Positions 1 through 8,043 of a stretch of DNA of 64,000 bases are shown here, in pieces. Each line of letters begins with the position of its first letter. The first letter of the stretch is position 1. A program made the position numbers and the translations under genes. The notes under the pieces are model-generated. The model did no database searches. It was not told the DNA's origin and worked only from the letters and a program-made list of their open reading frames with translations. Origin of the DNA: Nocardioides sp. JS614 (lineage in GTDB: Bacteria > Actinomycetota > Actinomycetes > Propionibacteriales > Nocardioidaceae); contig NC_008699.1 of assembly GCF_000015265.1 (NCBI RefSeq), positions 1,426,001-1,490,000 on the forward strand, given 5' to 3'.

Positions 1-747
1 GTCGCGCTGCCGCTGCACCCGGAGTACCGCACCATGCCGATGGTCTGGTACATCCCGCCGCTCTCGCCGGTCGTGGACGTGGTCCGCGACACCGGCGAGG
101 ACGCCGAGGACACCGGCAACCTGTTCGCGGCGATCGACGCGCTGCGGATCCCCGTCGAGTACCTCGCCGAGCTGTTCACGGCCGGGGACGTGGCTCCCGT
201 GGACCGGGTCCTCAAGCAGCTGGCGGCGATGCGCTCCTACATGCGCGACATCAACATGGGTCGCGAGTCGAACCCCGCCATCCCCGCGGCGGTCGGCATG
301 ACCGAGGAGCAGATGTACGACATGTACCGCCTCCTCGCGATCGCCAAGTACGACGAGCGGTACGTGATCCCGGCCGCACACTCCGAGCAGGCGCACTCAC
401 TGGAGGAGCTCGGGACCGAGTGCGCGGTCGCGGACTACGGCGGTGGCCAGCAGGACCTGTTCGGAGAGGGCTCCGGGGTGCCGACGCCGATCGCGGTGGA
501 GAACTTCCAGATGCTGCAGAACCGGCAGACGGCGGACACCTTCGCCAGCCCCGACGACAAGGGCTCCCGGGTGAACCTCCTCAACTGGGACGGTCGCGGC
601 AAGCCCAGCGGGCTGTTCCCGCCGCGACCGGACGGGCCTGGCGGGCCGGCGGACACGGCCGAGGGCGGCACCCCCGACACCAGCCACGACGGCGAGACCG
701 GTCCGGGTGGCACGGGCGGACTGACCGGAGGGGCGGACTTCCGATGA
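1..747 (+). CDS. narH: Respiratory nitrate reductase beta subunit NarH, C-terminal part (5' end outside window)
   Basis: This is the iron-sulfur electron-transfer subunit that passes electrons from NarI to the molybdenum subunit NarG at the inner face of the membrane. The visible frame is open from base 1 and ends at TGA 745-747, giving about 248 residues. The stretch YRTMPMVWYIPPLSPVVD and the following helical region match the conserved C-terminal half of NarH; the cysteine clusters lie upstream of the window. The last 45 or so residues are Gly/Pro/Asp-rich and probably disordered. The stop overlaps the narJ start (ATGA), so the genes are translationally coupled. An internal ATG at 34 is not a start, because homology continues upstream of it. 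Confidence 0.95.
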   Translation, partial: VALPLHPEYRTMPMVWYIPPLSPVVDVVRDTGEDAEDTGNLFAAIDALRIPVEYLAELFTAGDVAPVDRVLKQLAAMRSYMRDINMGRESNPAIPAAVGMTEEQMYDMYRLLAIAKYDERYVIPAAHSEQAHSLEELGTECAVADYGGGQQDLFGEGSGVPTPIAVENFQMLQNRQTADTFASPDDKGSRVNLLNWDGRGKPSGLFPPRPDGPGGPADTAEGGTPDTSHDGETGPGGTGGLTGGADFR

Positions 748-1454
748 GCCGTCGCTCCGCTCGGCCCGAGCTGTCACCTGGCCAGCTCACGATCGCCTGG
801 CAGTCGGCCTCCCTGCTGCTCGGCTATCCCGACCAGACGCTGCTCGACCGGCTCGACCTGGTCCGGCAGGCCTCGCACGAGCTGCCCGGCACGATCGGGG
901 AGCCCCTGCGCGAGACCGTGGCCCGGCTCGACGGCACGCCGCTGACCGAGCTCGAGCAGGACTACGTCGACACCTTCGACAGCAGGCGTCGGCACAACCT
1001 GTTCCTGACCTACTTCGCCCACGGTGACACCCGCAAGCGCGGGGTGGCCCTGCTGCGGTTCAAGCAGACCTACCTCGCCTCGGGCGTCGAGCTCTCCGAC
1101 GACGAGCTCCCGGACCACCTGTGCGTCGTGCTCGAGTACGCCGCGACCGTGGACCGGGAGGCGGGGCGCCAGCTGATCCTCGACCATCGTGCCGGGCTCG
1201 AGCTGCTCCGCCTGTCCCTCGTCGACGTCGGCTCCCGCTGGGCGGGGGCGGTGGAGGCGGTGACCGCCACCCTACCGCCGTTGCAGGGCGACGAGGTCGA
1301 GGCCATCCGCCGGTTGGCCGCCGAGGGGCCCCCGGAGGAGGAGGTCGGGCTCACGCCGTACGCCACGCCCGGCTTCGACCCCGGGCCAGCCCAGCCCGCC
1401 CAGCCCGACGGTCCCGTCGCGCTGCCGATGCCGTCGTTCCCCGGAGGACGCTGA
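744..1454 (+). CDS. narJ: Nitrate reductase molybdenum cofactor assembly chaperone NarJ
   Basis: NarJ is a cytoplasmic chaperone that binds apo-NarG, helps insert the molybdenum cofactor and controls membrane docking; it is not part of the final enzyme. The 236-residue product has the family helices, including ASLLLGYPDQ near residue 20, LEQDYVDTFD near residue 70 and the RRRHNLFLTYFAHGDTRKRG segment near residue 80 that is typical of NarJ. A Pro-rich tail of about 30 residues follows. The ATG lies in the ATGA overlap with narH, and narI begins two bases after the stop, so narH-narJ-narI is one operon. The frame is also open upstream of 744, but that part is antisense or out-of-frame to narH and shows no homology. 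Confidence 0.95.
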   Translation: MSRRSARPELSPGQLTIAWQSASLLLGYPDQTLLDRLDLVRQASHELPGTIGEPLRETVARLDGTPLTELEQDYVDTFDSRRRHNLFLTYFAHGDTRKRGVALLRFKQTYLASGVELSDDELPDHLCVVLEYAATVDREAGRQLILDHRAGLELLRLSLVDVGSRWAGAVEAVTATLPPLQGDEVEAIRRLAAEGPPEEEVGLTPYATPGFDPGPAQPAQPDGPVALPMPSFPGGR

Positions 1455-1456
1455 CC

Positions 1457-2185
1457 ATGGACACCTTCTTGTGGGTGATCGTGCCCTACCTGTGCCTCAC
1501 GACGTTCGTGGTCGGGCACTTCTGGCGATACCGCTACGACAAGTTCGGCTGGACCACCCGGTCCTCGCAGCTCTACGAGGACCGGCTGCTGCGGCTCGGT
1601 TCGCCGCTGTTCCACTTCGGCATGCTCGGCGTGGTCGGCGGACACATCATCGGGCTCCTGGTCCCGCAGTCGTGGACCGACGCGATCGGCATCAGCCACG
1701 AGGCCTACCACGTCATCGCGGTGACGGGCGGCCTGGCCGCCGGTGTGATGACCGTCGTCGGCATGGTGATCCTCATCTACCGGCGTCGTACCGTCGGGCC
1801 CGTCTTCTCGGCCACGACCGTCATGGACAAGGTGATGTACGCCTTCCTGGCCGCGGCGATCGTGCTCGGGATGTGGAACACGGTCGCCGGGTCGATCATG
1901 ACGGTCGGCGGCGAGTACAACTACCGCGAGGGCGTCTCGATCTGGTACCGCTCGTTCCTCGCCTTCCAGCCGGACGCGTCCTTGATGGGTGATGCACCGA
2001 TCGGCTTCCAGCTGCACGCACTGGTGGCCTTCGGGCTCTTCGCGCTGTGGCCGTTCACCCGACTGGTGCACGTGTTCAGCGCACCGGTCGGCTACCTCAC
2101 CCGGCCCTACATCGTCTACCGCGGCCGCGACGAGCAGCTCGGCAGCCACAGCCCGCGGCGGGGCTGGGACAACACCCGTGTGTGA
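1457..2185 (+). CDS. narI: Respiratory nitrate reductase gamma subunit NarI
   Basis: NarI is the di-haem cytochrome b membrane anchor that oxidises menaquinol and feeds electrons to NarH. The 242-residue product has about five membrane segments and starts in the membrane almost at once (FLWVIVPYLCLTTFVVG). Candidate haem-ligand histidines are in HFGMLGVVGGHIIGL, in HEAYHVIAVTGG, and in HALVAFGLFALWPFTRLVHVFS near the C-terminus. The ATG at 1457 follows narJ by two bases. The stop at 2183-2185 overlaps the GTG start of the next gene, extending the operon. Confidence 0.95.
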   Translation: MDTFLWVIVPYLCLTTFVVGHFWRYRYDKFGWTTRSSQLYEDRLLRLGSPLFHFGMLGVVGGHIIGLLVPQSWTDAIGISHEAYHVIAVTGGLAAGVMTVVGMVILIYRRRTVGPVFSATTVMDKVMYAFLAAAIVLGMWNTVAGSIMTVGGEYNYREGVSIWYRSFLAFQPDASLMGDAPIGFQLHALVAFGLFALWPFTRLVHVFSAPVGYLTRPYIVYRGRDEQLGSHSPRRGWDNTRV

Positions 2186-2642
2186 GCACTGCGGCTGCCG
2201 CGGGGTGGAGCCGATCGCCCAGCTGATGGACGAGCACCTCGCGCTGCTCGACCTCGGCGGGGAGATCCGGCGCCACCTCGACAAGGGCGACCGGCGCGGT
2301 GCCTGGCAGCTGCTCGGGCAGCTGGCTCACGACCTCGGCCACCATGTCGACCGGGAGGAGCGCGGCCTGTTCCGGGCGATGAAGGACCAGGGCGACTTCG
2401 GCGACGCCGTCGGCGAGCTCGAGGGCGAGCACGCGGACTTCGACGAGCTGCTCTCCGAGCTGGGGCTCGACGACGCCGACCTGGAGGCACGCGTCGACGA
2501 CCTGCTGACGGAGCTCTCGACGCACATCGACAAGGAGAACCTCGGTCTCTTCCCGGTCGCCGTCGTCACCCTCGGTGCCGAGGGTTGGAACACCGTCGCC
2601 GCGGTGCACGAGGAGCCGGCACACCGAGCCCACTCGGCCTGA
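2178..2642 (+). CDS. Hemerythrin-like (HHE) domain protein
   Basis: This 154-residue protein has a hemerythrin-like four-helix bundle, a fold that binds a di-iron centre and in bacteria serves in O2, NO or redox sensing and in iron-sulfur repair. Candidate iron ligands are LMDEHLALLD, HDLGHHVDREERGLF, LEGEHADFDELL and LSTHIDKENLGLFPV, spaced as in HHE proteins. The start is GTG 2178, overlapping the narI stop; it gives an N-terminus VCEHCGCRG, a Cys-rich tip I believe is conserved in related actinobacterial proteins. Its place as the last gene of the nar operon suggests a role in coping with nitrite-derived NO or in metal-centre maintenance. That role is inferred from context only. Confidence 0.88.
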   Translation: MCEHCGCRGVEPIAQLMDEHLALLDLGGEIRRHLDKGDRRGAWQLLGQLAHDLGHHVDREERGLFRAMKDQGDFGDAVGELEGEHADFDELLSELGLDDADLEARVDDLLTELSTHIDKENLGLFPVAVVTLGAEGWNTVAAVHEEPAHRAHSA

Positions 2643-2644
2643 GC

Positions 2645-2799
2645 CTCGGCCCACCGATTTCCGCCTGCTGCGCGCCACCATCTGGGCACGCTGGCTGCGT
2701 TGCCGACGCTCGATAGACGCTCGGTATGGCTTCGCGCCGGTCGCCTTGCCAGCGCACCCATCTGGTGACGCTCGCGACGCCGCAAATCGGCGGATCGAG
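2645..2799. repeat. About 155-bp imperfect inverted repeat (REP/MITE-like)
   Basis: It begins three bases after the hemerythrin stop. The arms run inward from 2645 (ctcggcccaccgattt) and outward to 2799 (aaatcggcggatcgag), and continue through tctgggcacgctggc near 2680 and gccagcgcacccatc near 2748. Overall arm identity is roughly 70-80% with small length differences. The centre (about 2696-2745) is also partly self-complementary. It looks like a degenerate non-coding palindromic repeat and may also act as a 3' end for the nar transcript. Only one copy is in this window. Confidence 0.55.
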
Positions 2800-2890
2800 G
2801 CTGAGCCGAGCGCCGGCCCTGACCTCCGCTCGTGTGGTCGAACAAGGCGTACGACGCCCCCGCCCAGTGAGTCGGCGGTCGGCGGCGGCA

Positions 2891-2938
2891 ACACGTCCGA
2901 GCCCCCGGCCAGCCGTGCTGGTCGGGGGCCCGACGTGT
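2891..2938 (-). terminator. Hairpin terminator after tRNA-His
   Basis: Nested inverted repeats lie just 3' of tRNA-His on the minus strand. The inner stem is 2901-2912 with 2918-2929 (gcccccggccag and ctggtcgggggc, one wobble) around a 5-nt loop. The outer arms acacgtc and gacgtgt are at 2891-2897 and 2932-2938. No U-tract follows, as is common for actinobacterial hairpins. Confidence 0.7.
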
Positions 2939-2939
2939 C

Positions 2940-3016
2940 TGGGGTGAGTGACGGGACTTGAACCCGCGGCCACCTGGACCACAACCAGGTGCTCTACCAG
3001 CTGAGCTACACCCACC
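2940..3016 (-). tRNA. tRNA-His (anticodon GTG)
   Basis: Read on the minus strand, this folds as a complete cloverleaf. The acceptor GTGGGTG pairs with CACTCAC, the D-arm contains AGCTCAG, the anticodon loop is TTGTGGT with anticodon GTG, and the T-arm contains GGTTCAAGTCC. The extra 5' G (position -1, base 3016) faces the discriminator C, the identity element of tRNA-His. A 3' CCA appears to be encoded (2942-2940). The gene lies 46 nt downstream of orn on the same strand. Confidence 0.97.
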
Positions 3017-3062
3017 ATGAGCGGTTCCGACGGTGTCGGGACCGACCGAAAGTGTAGGGGAA

Positions 3063-3731
3063 CTAGGGCTGATCCGCAGAATCGGCCCCCGGGCCGGACG
3101 CGGTCTCCACGGCCTCGTCGCCGGAGAGCCCGGTGAGCGAGCCGCCGTGCTTGAGCGCGATCGCGCGCGCCGCGTCGCTGTCGGGGCCGGGGGAGGGCAC
3201 GAACACGGCGTCGCGGTAGTAGCGCAGCTCCTCGATGCTCTCCTGGATGTCGGCGAGTGCCCGGTGGTTCCCGCGCTTGGCCGGCGCCTGGAAGTACGCG
3301 CGGGGGTACCACCGGCGCGAGAGCTCCTTGATCGAGGACACGTCGACGATCCGGTAGTGAAGGAACGTCTCGAGGTTCGGCATGTCCCGGGCGAGGAACG
3401 CCCGGTCGGTCGCCACGGTGTTGCCGGCCAGCGGCGGGCGGCTGCCGTCGGGGCAGAACTCCTTGACGTAGGCCAGCACCTGCTCCTCAGCCTCGTCGAG
3501 GGAGATGCCGGAGTCCAGCTCGCGCAGCAGCCCGGACTTCTCGTGCATGTCCCGGACGAACTCGTTCATCTGGTCGAGGGCCTCCGCGGGTGGCTTGACG
3601 ATCAGGTCGACGCCGCTCCCGAGCACGTTGAGGTCGAAGTCGGTGACCAGCGCGGCCACCTCGATCAGCGCGTCGGCCCGCAGATCCAGGCCCGTCATCT
3701 CGCAGTCGATCCAGACGAGTCGTTCGTTCAC
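3063..3731 (-). CDS. orn: Oligoribonuclease (3'-5' exoribonuclease)
   Basis: Orn degrades 2-5 nt RNAs and pGpG to mononucleotides, completing mRNA and c-di-GMP turnover. The product is 222 residues in the DEDDh exonuclease family. WIDCEMTGLDL near the N-terminus supplies the first D and E, ATDRAFLARDMP the next acidic residue, and HRALADIQESIEELRYY the final His and Asp. The C-terminal 30 residues are a low-complexity acidic tail. I chose the GTG at 3729-3731: a TAAGGT hexamer (3739-3744) lies 7 nt upstream, consistent with a leaderless transcript, and the product then starts MNERLVWID as in relatives. A GTG three codons further upstream (3740) overlaps that hexamer. Confidence 0.95.
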   Translation of the reverse strand: MNERLVWIDCEMTGLDLRADALIEVAALVTDFDLNVLGSGVDLIVKPPAEALDQMNEFVRDMHEKSGLLRELDSGISLDEAEEQVLAYVKEFCPDGSRPPLAGNTVATDRAFLARDMPNLETFLHYRIVDVSSIKELSRRWYPRAYFQAPAKRGNHRALADIQESIEELRYYRDAVFVPSPGPDSDAARAIALKHGGSLTGLSGDEAVETASGPGADSADQP

Positions 3732-3806
3732 GGCTGCCACCTTAGCCCCGGGCCCGGTCGGCGCTTCTCTCAGTCACAGTTCAGCCTCGGGCTCTAGGGT
3801 CGCGGG

Positions 3807-4292
3807 GTGGCGACGACGTTGACCGGGTGGCTGGGCCTGCTCGCGCGCCTGGTGACCGGAGGGGTCTGGATCGCCGCCGGCGCCGTCAAGCTGCCGGACC
3901 CCGCCCAGAGCGTCGACGCCGTGCGGGCCTACCAGCTGCTCCCCGCGTCCCTGGTCGAGCCGGTCGGACAGCTGCTCCCGGTCGTCGAGATCGTGGTCGG
4001 TGCGACCCTGGTGCTCGGCCTGTTGACCCGGGGCTCGGCCATCGTCTCCGCACTGCTGTTCGCGGCCTTCATCATCGGCATCGCGTCGGTGTGGGCCCGC
4101 GGCATCACCATCGACTGCGGCTGCTTCGGGGGCGGGGGCTACGACCCGGACGCGGCGTCGAAGTACCCCTGGGAGATCGCCCGCGACGGTGCCCTCCTGA
4201 TCGCCTCCCTGTTCGTTGCCTGGCTGCCGACGACCCGCCTGGCACTGGACTCGGTCCTCTTCGGCCGCGTCCCCGAGCCCGAAGGACCCTGA
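3807..4292 (+). CDS. MauE/DoxX-family membrane protein
   Basis: This 161-residue protein has about four membrane helices of the DoxX/MauE superfamily. The first begins TGWLGLLARLVTGGVWIAAG, followed by KLPDPAQSVDAVRAYQLLP, a family hallmark. A CGCF motif in ITIDCGCFGGGGY (about residue 100) suggests a thiol redox site facing the outside. MauE-like proteins support disulfide formation in exported proteins. The gene overlaps a DsbA-like gene by one base (TGATG), so the two probably act together as a membrane electron-transfer partner and a thiol oxidoreductase. The start is GTG 3807; TAGGGT lies at 3795-3800, 6 nt upstream, so translation is probably leaderless. Confidence 0.85.
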   Translation: MATTLTGWLGLLARLVTGGVWIAAGAVKLPDPAQSVDAVRAYQLLPASLVEPVGQLLPVVEIVVGATLVLGLLTRGSAIVSALLFAAFIIGIASVWARGITIDCGCFGGGGYDPDAASKYPWEIARDGALLIASLFVAWLPTTRLALDSVLFGRVPEPEGP

Positions 4293-5026
4293 TGTCGAAG
4301 AAGAACCGTCCCGCCGGCCGCGCCGAACGCGCGGCAGCCGCGCTGCGTGAGCAGCAGCAGCAGGAACGCCGCCGGCGCAACCTGATGGTCGGTGGGGTGG
4401 TCCTCGCCCTGCTGGTGATCATCGTCGGCGGCTTCTTCCTCTCCCGGGCCCTGGACACGTCCAAGGACGTGCAGGCGCCCGCTGCGGGCGGCAGCAAGTA
4501 CGGCCTGACCATCGGCCCCGACGACGCTCCGCACGACGTCGTGATCTACGAGGACTTCCTCTGCCCGTACTGCGGGCAGCTCGAGCACGCGAGCCGTGAC
4601 GATCTCGCCAAGCTCGCGGCCGACGGCAAGGTCCAGGTCGAGTACCGACCCTTCAACCTGCTCTCCTCGATCGGCGACTACTCCGAGCGCTCCGCCGCCG
4701 TGTTCGCGGTGGTGCTCGACAAGTCCGGCCCGGACGTGGCCAAGAAGCTGCACGACCTGCTCTACGAGAACCAACCGAGCGAGTCCGGGCCGTTCCCCTC
4801 GGACGACGACCTGATCAAGCTCGCGGTCGAGGCCGGCGCCGACGAGGCGGAGGTCAAGAAGGGCCTCGACGCCGGAGACGGGAAGGCGTGGGTCGGCGAC
4901 GCCACCCAGGCGGCGCTCGACGCCGGCGTGCGCGGCACCCCGACCGTGCTGCTCGACGGAAAGGTGTTCCAGGACGGCCGGACCATGGAGGACCTGGCGG
5001 CGAACCTGGTCGACAAGGTCAGCTGA
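4292..5026 (+). CDS. Membrane-anchored DsbA-like thiol-disulfide oxidoreductase
   Basis: The 244-residue product has a charged, Gln-rich cytoplasmic start, one membrane helix (LMVGGVVLALLVIIVGGFFL, about 31-50) and an extracytoplasmic thioredoxin-like domain. The redox motif CPYC lies at about 91-94 (YEDFLCPYCGQLEH) and the cis-proline motif RGTPTVLLDGKV at about 215. The arrangement is that of actinobacterial DsbA/DSBA-like (thioredoxin_4) proteins that oxidise or isomerise disulfides in exported proteins. Its ATG overlaps the stop of the MauE-like gene, indicating coupled expression. I see no clear terminator; a weak 5-6 bp GC hairpin lies just after the stop. Confidence 0.9.
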   Translation: MSKKNRPAGRAERAAAALREQQQQERRRRNLMVGGVVLALLVIIVGGFFLSRALDTSKDVQAPAAGGSKYGLTIGPDDAPHDVVIYEDFLCPYCGQLEHASRDDLAKLAADGKVQVEYRPFNLLSSIGDYSERSAAVFAVVLDKSGPDVAKKLHDLLYENQPSESGPFPSDDDLIKLAVEAGADEAEVKKGLDAGDGKAWVGDATQAALDAGVRGTPTVLLDGKVFQDGRTMEDLAANLVDKVS

Positions 5027-5320
5027 CCGCGGCGCACGCCGCTCCGTTCGAGCAGCGGGCGTCGTCGAGACCAAGGAAGTGAGCTGGCGCCTGCCTCGAA
5101 ACCACCCGACGCTCTCCTCTGGTGCGAGCCGCGGCTCGGCGGCTCGTTGCGGTAGCGGGAACGAGGAAAGGTGGTCGCGGTCGGCGGTGGTCAAGGGGGC
5201 ATGGTCACCGCCGCCAGGCGAGGACGGCGATCCAGCGCCGTTGGTCGACCCAGGTGACGGCGAAGATTTTACTTTCGGATCTCCCGGAACCCTGTGGAAC
5301 AAGGGGTTCTGGGCCGCTCG
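5027..5320. other. Intergenic region upstream of the HNH pseudogene
   Basis: This is about 290 bases without a convincing gene. The segment around 5060-5080 (cgtcgtcgagacc) resembles the family of short intergenic repeats also seen at 21810-21830. The only A+T-rich stretch is 5265-5282 (gattttactttcgg), which contains TACTTT and may be the -10 region of the following gene. Confidence 0.4.
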
Positions 5321-6672
5321 ATGTCGGTGGCCGGTGCTTGGGTTGAACACATGGCAGCCCTCCCCGTCGAGCACCCCGACCCGGAGTCCACCGACTCCGC
5401 GGCCGGGGTGCTGGCTGCGCTCGAGTCGACGCACACGGTGCTGGCTGATGCGGAGATCGGGCAGTTCCGGCTGGCCGTGGAGTGGGCGATCGCGCACCCG
5501 ATCACCTCGGTCGCCGACATCGCCACCGTGGAGGGCACCGAAGGCGAGGTCGCGATCGCCGGGACGGGTGCCCCGCTGGTGGCGGAGTTCTGTGTCGCGG
5601 ACTTCGCCGCCGCGATCGGGATCACCACCGACGCGGGCCGGGCCTACCTGGGGGACGCGGTCGAGGTCTGCTACCGGCTCCCCCGACTGTGGGCCCAGGT
5701 CATGGGCGGGCGGGTGCCGGTGTGGAAGGCCCGCCGGATCGCCGCCCACACCCACTCCCTCTCCTTCGAGGGCGCCGCCTGTGTGGACCGGCACCTGGCC
5801 CCGATCGCGCACCGGGTCTCCTACGCCCAGATCGACCGCACCGTCGACGCCGCCCGAGCCCTGCACGACCCGGCTGCGGCCGAGCAACGCCGCCGCGAGG
5901 CCGCCGAGACCCGGTTCTGCGACGTCGACACCACCCAGGTCGGCCTCCAGGGCACCATGACCGTGCGCGGCGAGCTGGACCTGGCCGACGCCCTCGACCT
6001 CGACCAGGCCCTGCGACACGGCGCCCAACAGCTCGCCGACCTCGGCTGCACCGAGACGTTGAACGTGCGCCGCGCCCTGGCCGTGGGTGCCCTGGCCCGC
6101 GGCGACCTCACCCTCGGACTCGACACCCAGCAGCCCGCCACCCACACCGGCACCGAGGCGACGGCTGACACCGAGGCGGCGCCGGGTCCGGCCCGGCCTC
6201 AGCGGTCCCGGCGGGGCCGCGGGCTGATGCTGTACGCGCACCTGACCGACGACGCGGTCCGCGGCCTGCTCGCGACCGTGGAGAACACCCGCTCGGAGGT
6301 CCTGGTCGGGCAGGTCGCCGGCTGGTGCGCCACCGCGACCGGTCCGGTCACCATCCGGCCGGTCCTGGACCTGCACGAACACCTGCAGGTCCCCGGCTAC
6401 CGGCCCTCCCCACGGCTACGCGAACAAGTCCTCCTCACCCACCCCACCTGCGTGTTCCCCCACTGCACCCGGCCATCCCGCTCCTGCGACCTCGACCACG
6501 TCATCCCCTGGGCCGAGGGCGGCCCCACCTGCTCGTGCAACCTGGTGCCGGCGCGGCCTGCCGGTTCCACCACCGGCTCCGCACCCACGGCGGCTGGCGG
6601 CTGCACCGCGTCGGCGAACGACTCTTCGTCTGGACCAGCCCCCACGGCCGCACCTACACCCGACATCTGTGA
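5321..6672 (+). pseudogene. DUF222/HNH endonuclease-domain protein, frameshifted
   Basis: The family has an N-terminal helical DUF222 domain and a C-terminal HNH nuclease domain; many copies occur in actinobacterial genomes. Here the frame from ATG 5321 is intact through DUF222 and the start of HNH (CVFPHCTRPSRSCDLDHVIPW, then GGPTCSCNLVP, ending at 6550). The expected continuation CRFHHRLRTHGGWRLHRVGE is encoded from 6559 in a different frame, ending at TGA 6670-6672. The eight bases 6551-6558 between the halves shift the frame (net +2 or -1). Without correction the first frame runs on to 6841 in unrelated sequence. Either the gene is inactivated or a sequencing indel is present. The start is uncertain: GTG 5294 and ATG 5351 are alternatives. 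Confidence 0.8.
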
Positions 6673-6837
6673 CCACCCGACCCCGCCGGCCACGGCCGAC
6701 GGGGCCACTCCCATGCTCAGGGCGCGGCTACTCGGACGGGAACGGTGCGTAGTCCCGGCGACCGGAGGGGGCGACCCCGGGCCCACCGACGCGGCGTGGA
6801 TTCCGCTTCGGCGCCCGGCGCTGACAGACTCCGTCGG

Positions 6838-7884
6838 GTGAGTACCCGGGACCCCCTCGCCACCTTCATCGCCGGACTGCCCAAGGCCGAGCTGCACGTC
6901 CACCATGTCGGGTCCGCGTCGCCTCGGATCGTCTCCGAGCTCGCCGAGCGGCATCCGGGGACTGTCCCGAGCGACCCGGACGCCCTGCGTCGGTTCTTCG
7001 AGTTCCGCGACTTCGCGCACTTCGTCGAGGTCTACCTCGCGGTGGTCGACCTGATCCGTACGCCCGAGGACATCCGCTACCTGACCCACGAGATCGGGCG
7101 GGAGATGGCCACGGGCCAGGGCCTGCGGTACGCCGAGCTCACGTGCACGCCGTACACCTCAGTGCGACCGCACGAGGAGGGCAAGGGCATGCCGATCGAG
7201 GCCTACACCGAGGCGATCGAGGACGCCCGGGTCGCGGTCGAGCGTGACTTCGGTCTGGTGCTGCGCTGGATCTACGACATCCCCGGCGAGTTCGGCCTGC
7301 CCGCCGCCGACGCCACGCTCGGGTACGCCCTCGGCCACCGCCCGGAGGCCCTGGTCGGCTTCGGGCTCGGCGGCCCCGAGATCGGGGTGCCGCGACCCCA
7401 GTTCCGACCGCACTTCGACGCGGCTCGCGCGGCCGGCCTGCACAGCGTCCCGCACGCGGGGGAGACGACCGGCCCCGAGACGGTCCGGCACGCGATCGAG
7501 CTGCTGGGCGCGGAGCGGATCGGGCACGGCACGTCGTCCGCCCAGGACGCCGGGCTCCTGGCGCTGCTCGCCGAGCGCGGTATCCCGCTCGAGGTGTGCC
7601 CCTCCTCGAACGTCGCGACCCGGGCGGTGGCCGACCTGGCGGAGCACCCGATCCGGGCGTTCCGCGACGCGGGCGTGGTCGTGACGGTCAACTCCGACGA
7701 CCCGCCGATGTTCAACACCACGCTGAACCGCGAGTACGAGGTGGCGGCCGGGCTGCTCGGCCTCGACCGGGCCGGAGTGGCCGAGCTGGCGCGCACCGCC
7801 GTACGTGCGTCGTTCGCCGAGCTCGACGTCCAGGCCCGGATCCTGGGAGAGATCGACGCCTACGTCGCGTCCGGTCCGGCCTGA
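6838..7884 (+). CDS. Adenosine deaminase family protein
   Basis: This 348-residue amidohydrolase deaminates adenosine or a related aminopurine nucleoside, using one zinc. Metal and catalytic motifs are visible: LHVHHVGSAS near residue 20 (in place of the usual HxHxDG), GLGGPE, HSVPHAGE near 205, ERIGHG near 225, and VTVNSDDPPMF near 285. The HHVG form is typical of a Streptomyces-like branch; some relatives act on 6-aminodeoxyfutalosine in menaquinone synthesis, so the substrate is not certain. The start is GTG 6838, preceded by CAGACT and a 7-nt spacer, close to the leaderless pattern of neighbouring genes. The hairpin at 7916-7944 probably ends the transcript. Confidence 0.88.
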   Translation: MSTRDPLATFIAGLPKAELHVHHVGSASPRIVSELAERHPGTVPSDPDALRRFFEFRDFAHFVEVYLAVVDLIRTPEDIRYLTHEIGREMATGQGLRYAELTCTPYTSVRPHEEGKGMPIEAYTEAIEDARVAVERDFGLVLRWIYDIPGEFGLPAADATLGYALGHRPEALVGFGLGGPEIGVPRPQFRPHFDAARAAGLHSVPHAGETTGPETVRHAIELLGAERIGHGTSSAQDAGLLALLAERGIPLEVCPSSNVATRAVADLAEHPIRAFRDAGVVVTVNSDDPPMFNTTLNREYEVAAGLLGLDRAGVAELARTAVRASFAELDVQARILGEIDAYVASGPA

Positions 7885-7915
7885 CGCCGGCTTCTCCGGG
7901 CCGGAAGAAGGAATG

Positions 7916-7944
7916 GGCCCCGCGAGCTCATACCAAGCGGGGCC
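7916..7944 (+). terminator. Hairpin after the deaminase gene
   Basis: Perfect 8-bp arms ggccccgc (7916-7923) and gcggggcc (7937-7944) flank a 13-nt loop, 31 bases after the deaminase stop. No T-tract follows. A related ggggccg motif recurs at about 7966. Confidence 0.5.
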
Positions 7945-8043
7945 GACACCTTTGTATCCCGAACGGGGCCGGATTCCTGGGATTGGCGCGCGTGTCGACC
8001 GCATCACACTGGCGCTCGCGCGGCGGCGGCATAGGGTGACGCC

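Larger units (their letters stand above)
2643..2939. other. Intergenic region between nar operon and tRNA-His
   Basis: No credible gene lies here. Short open frames exist but look like chance frames in high-G+C DNA. The region holds the long inverted repeat (2645-2799), then about 90 unremarkable bases, then the hairpin at 2891-2938 downstream of tRNA-His on the minus strand. Confidence 0.6.

Noticed and set aside
2643..2939. Small protein genes in the gap before tRNA-His
   Set aside because: Frames coincide with the inverted repeat and show no ribosome-binding site or homology.
4139..6382. Long minus-strand open frame (about 750 codons)
   Set aside because: Antisense to the MauE-like, DsbA-like and HNH genes; the sequence is low-complexity Gly/Arg/Asp with no domain.
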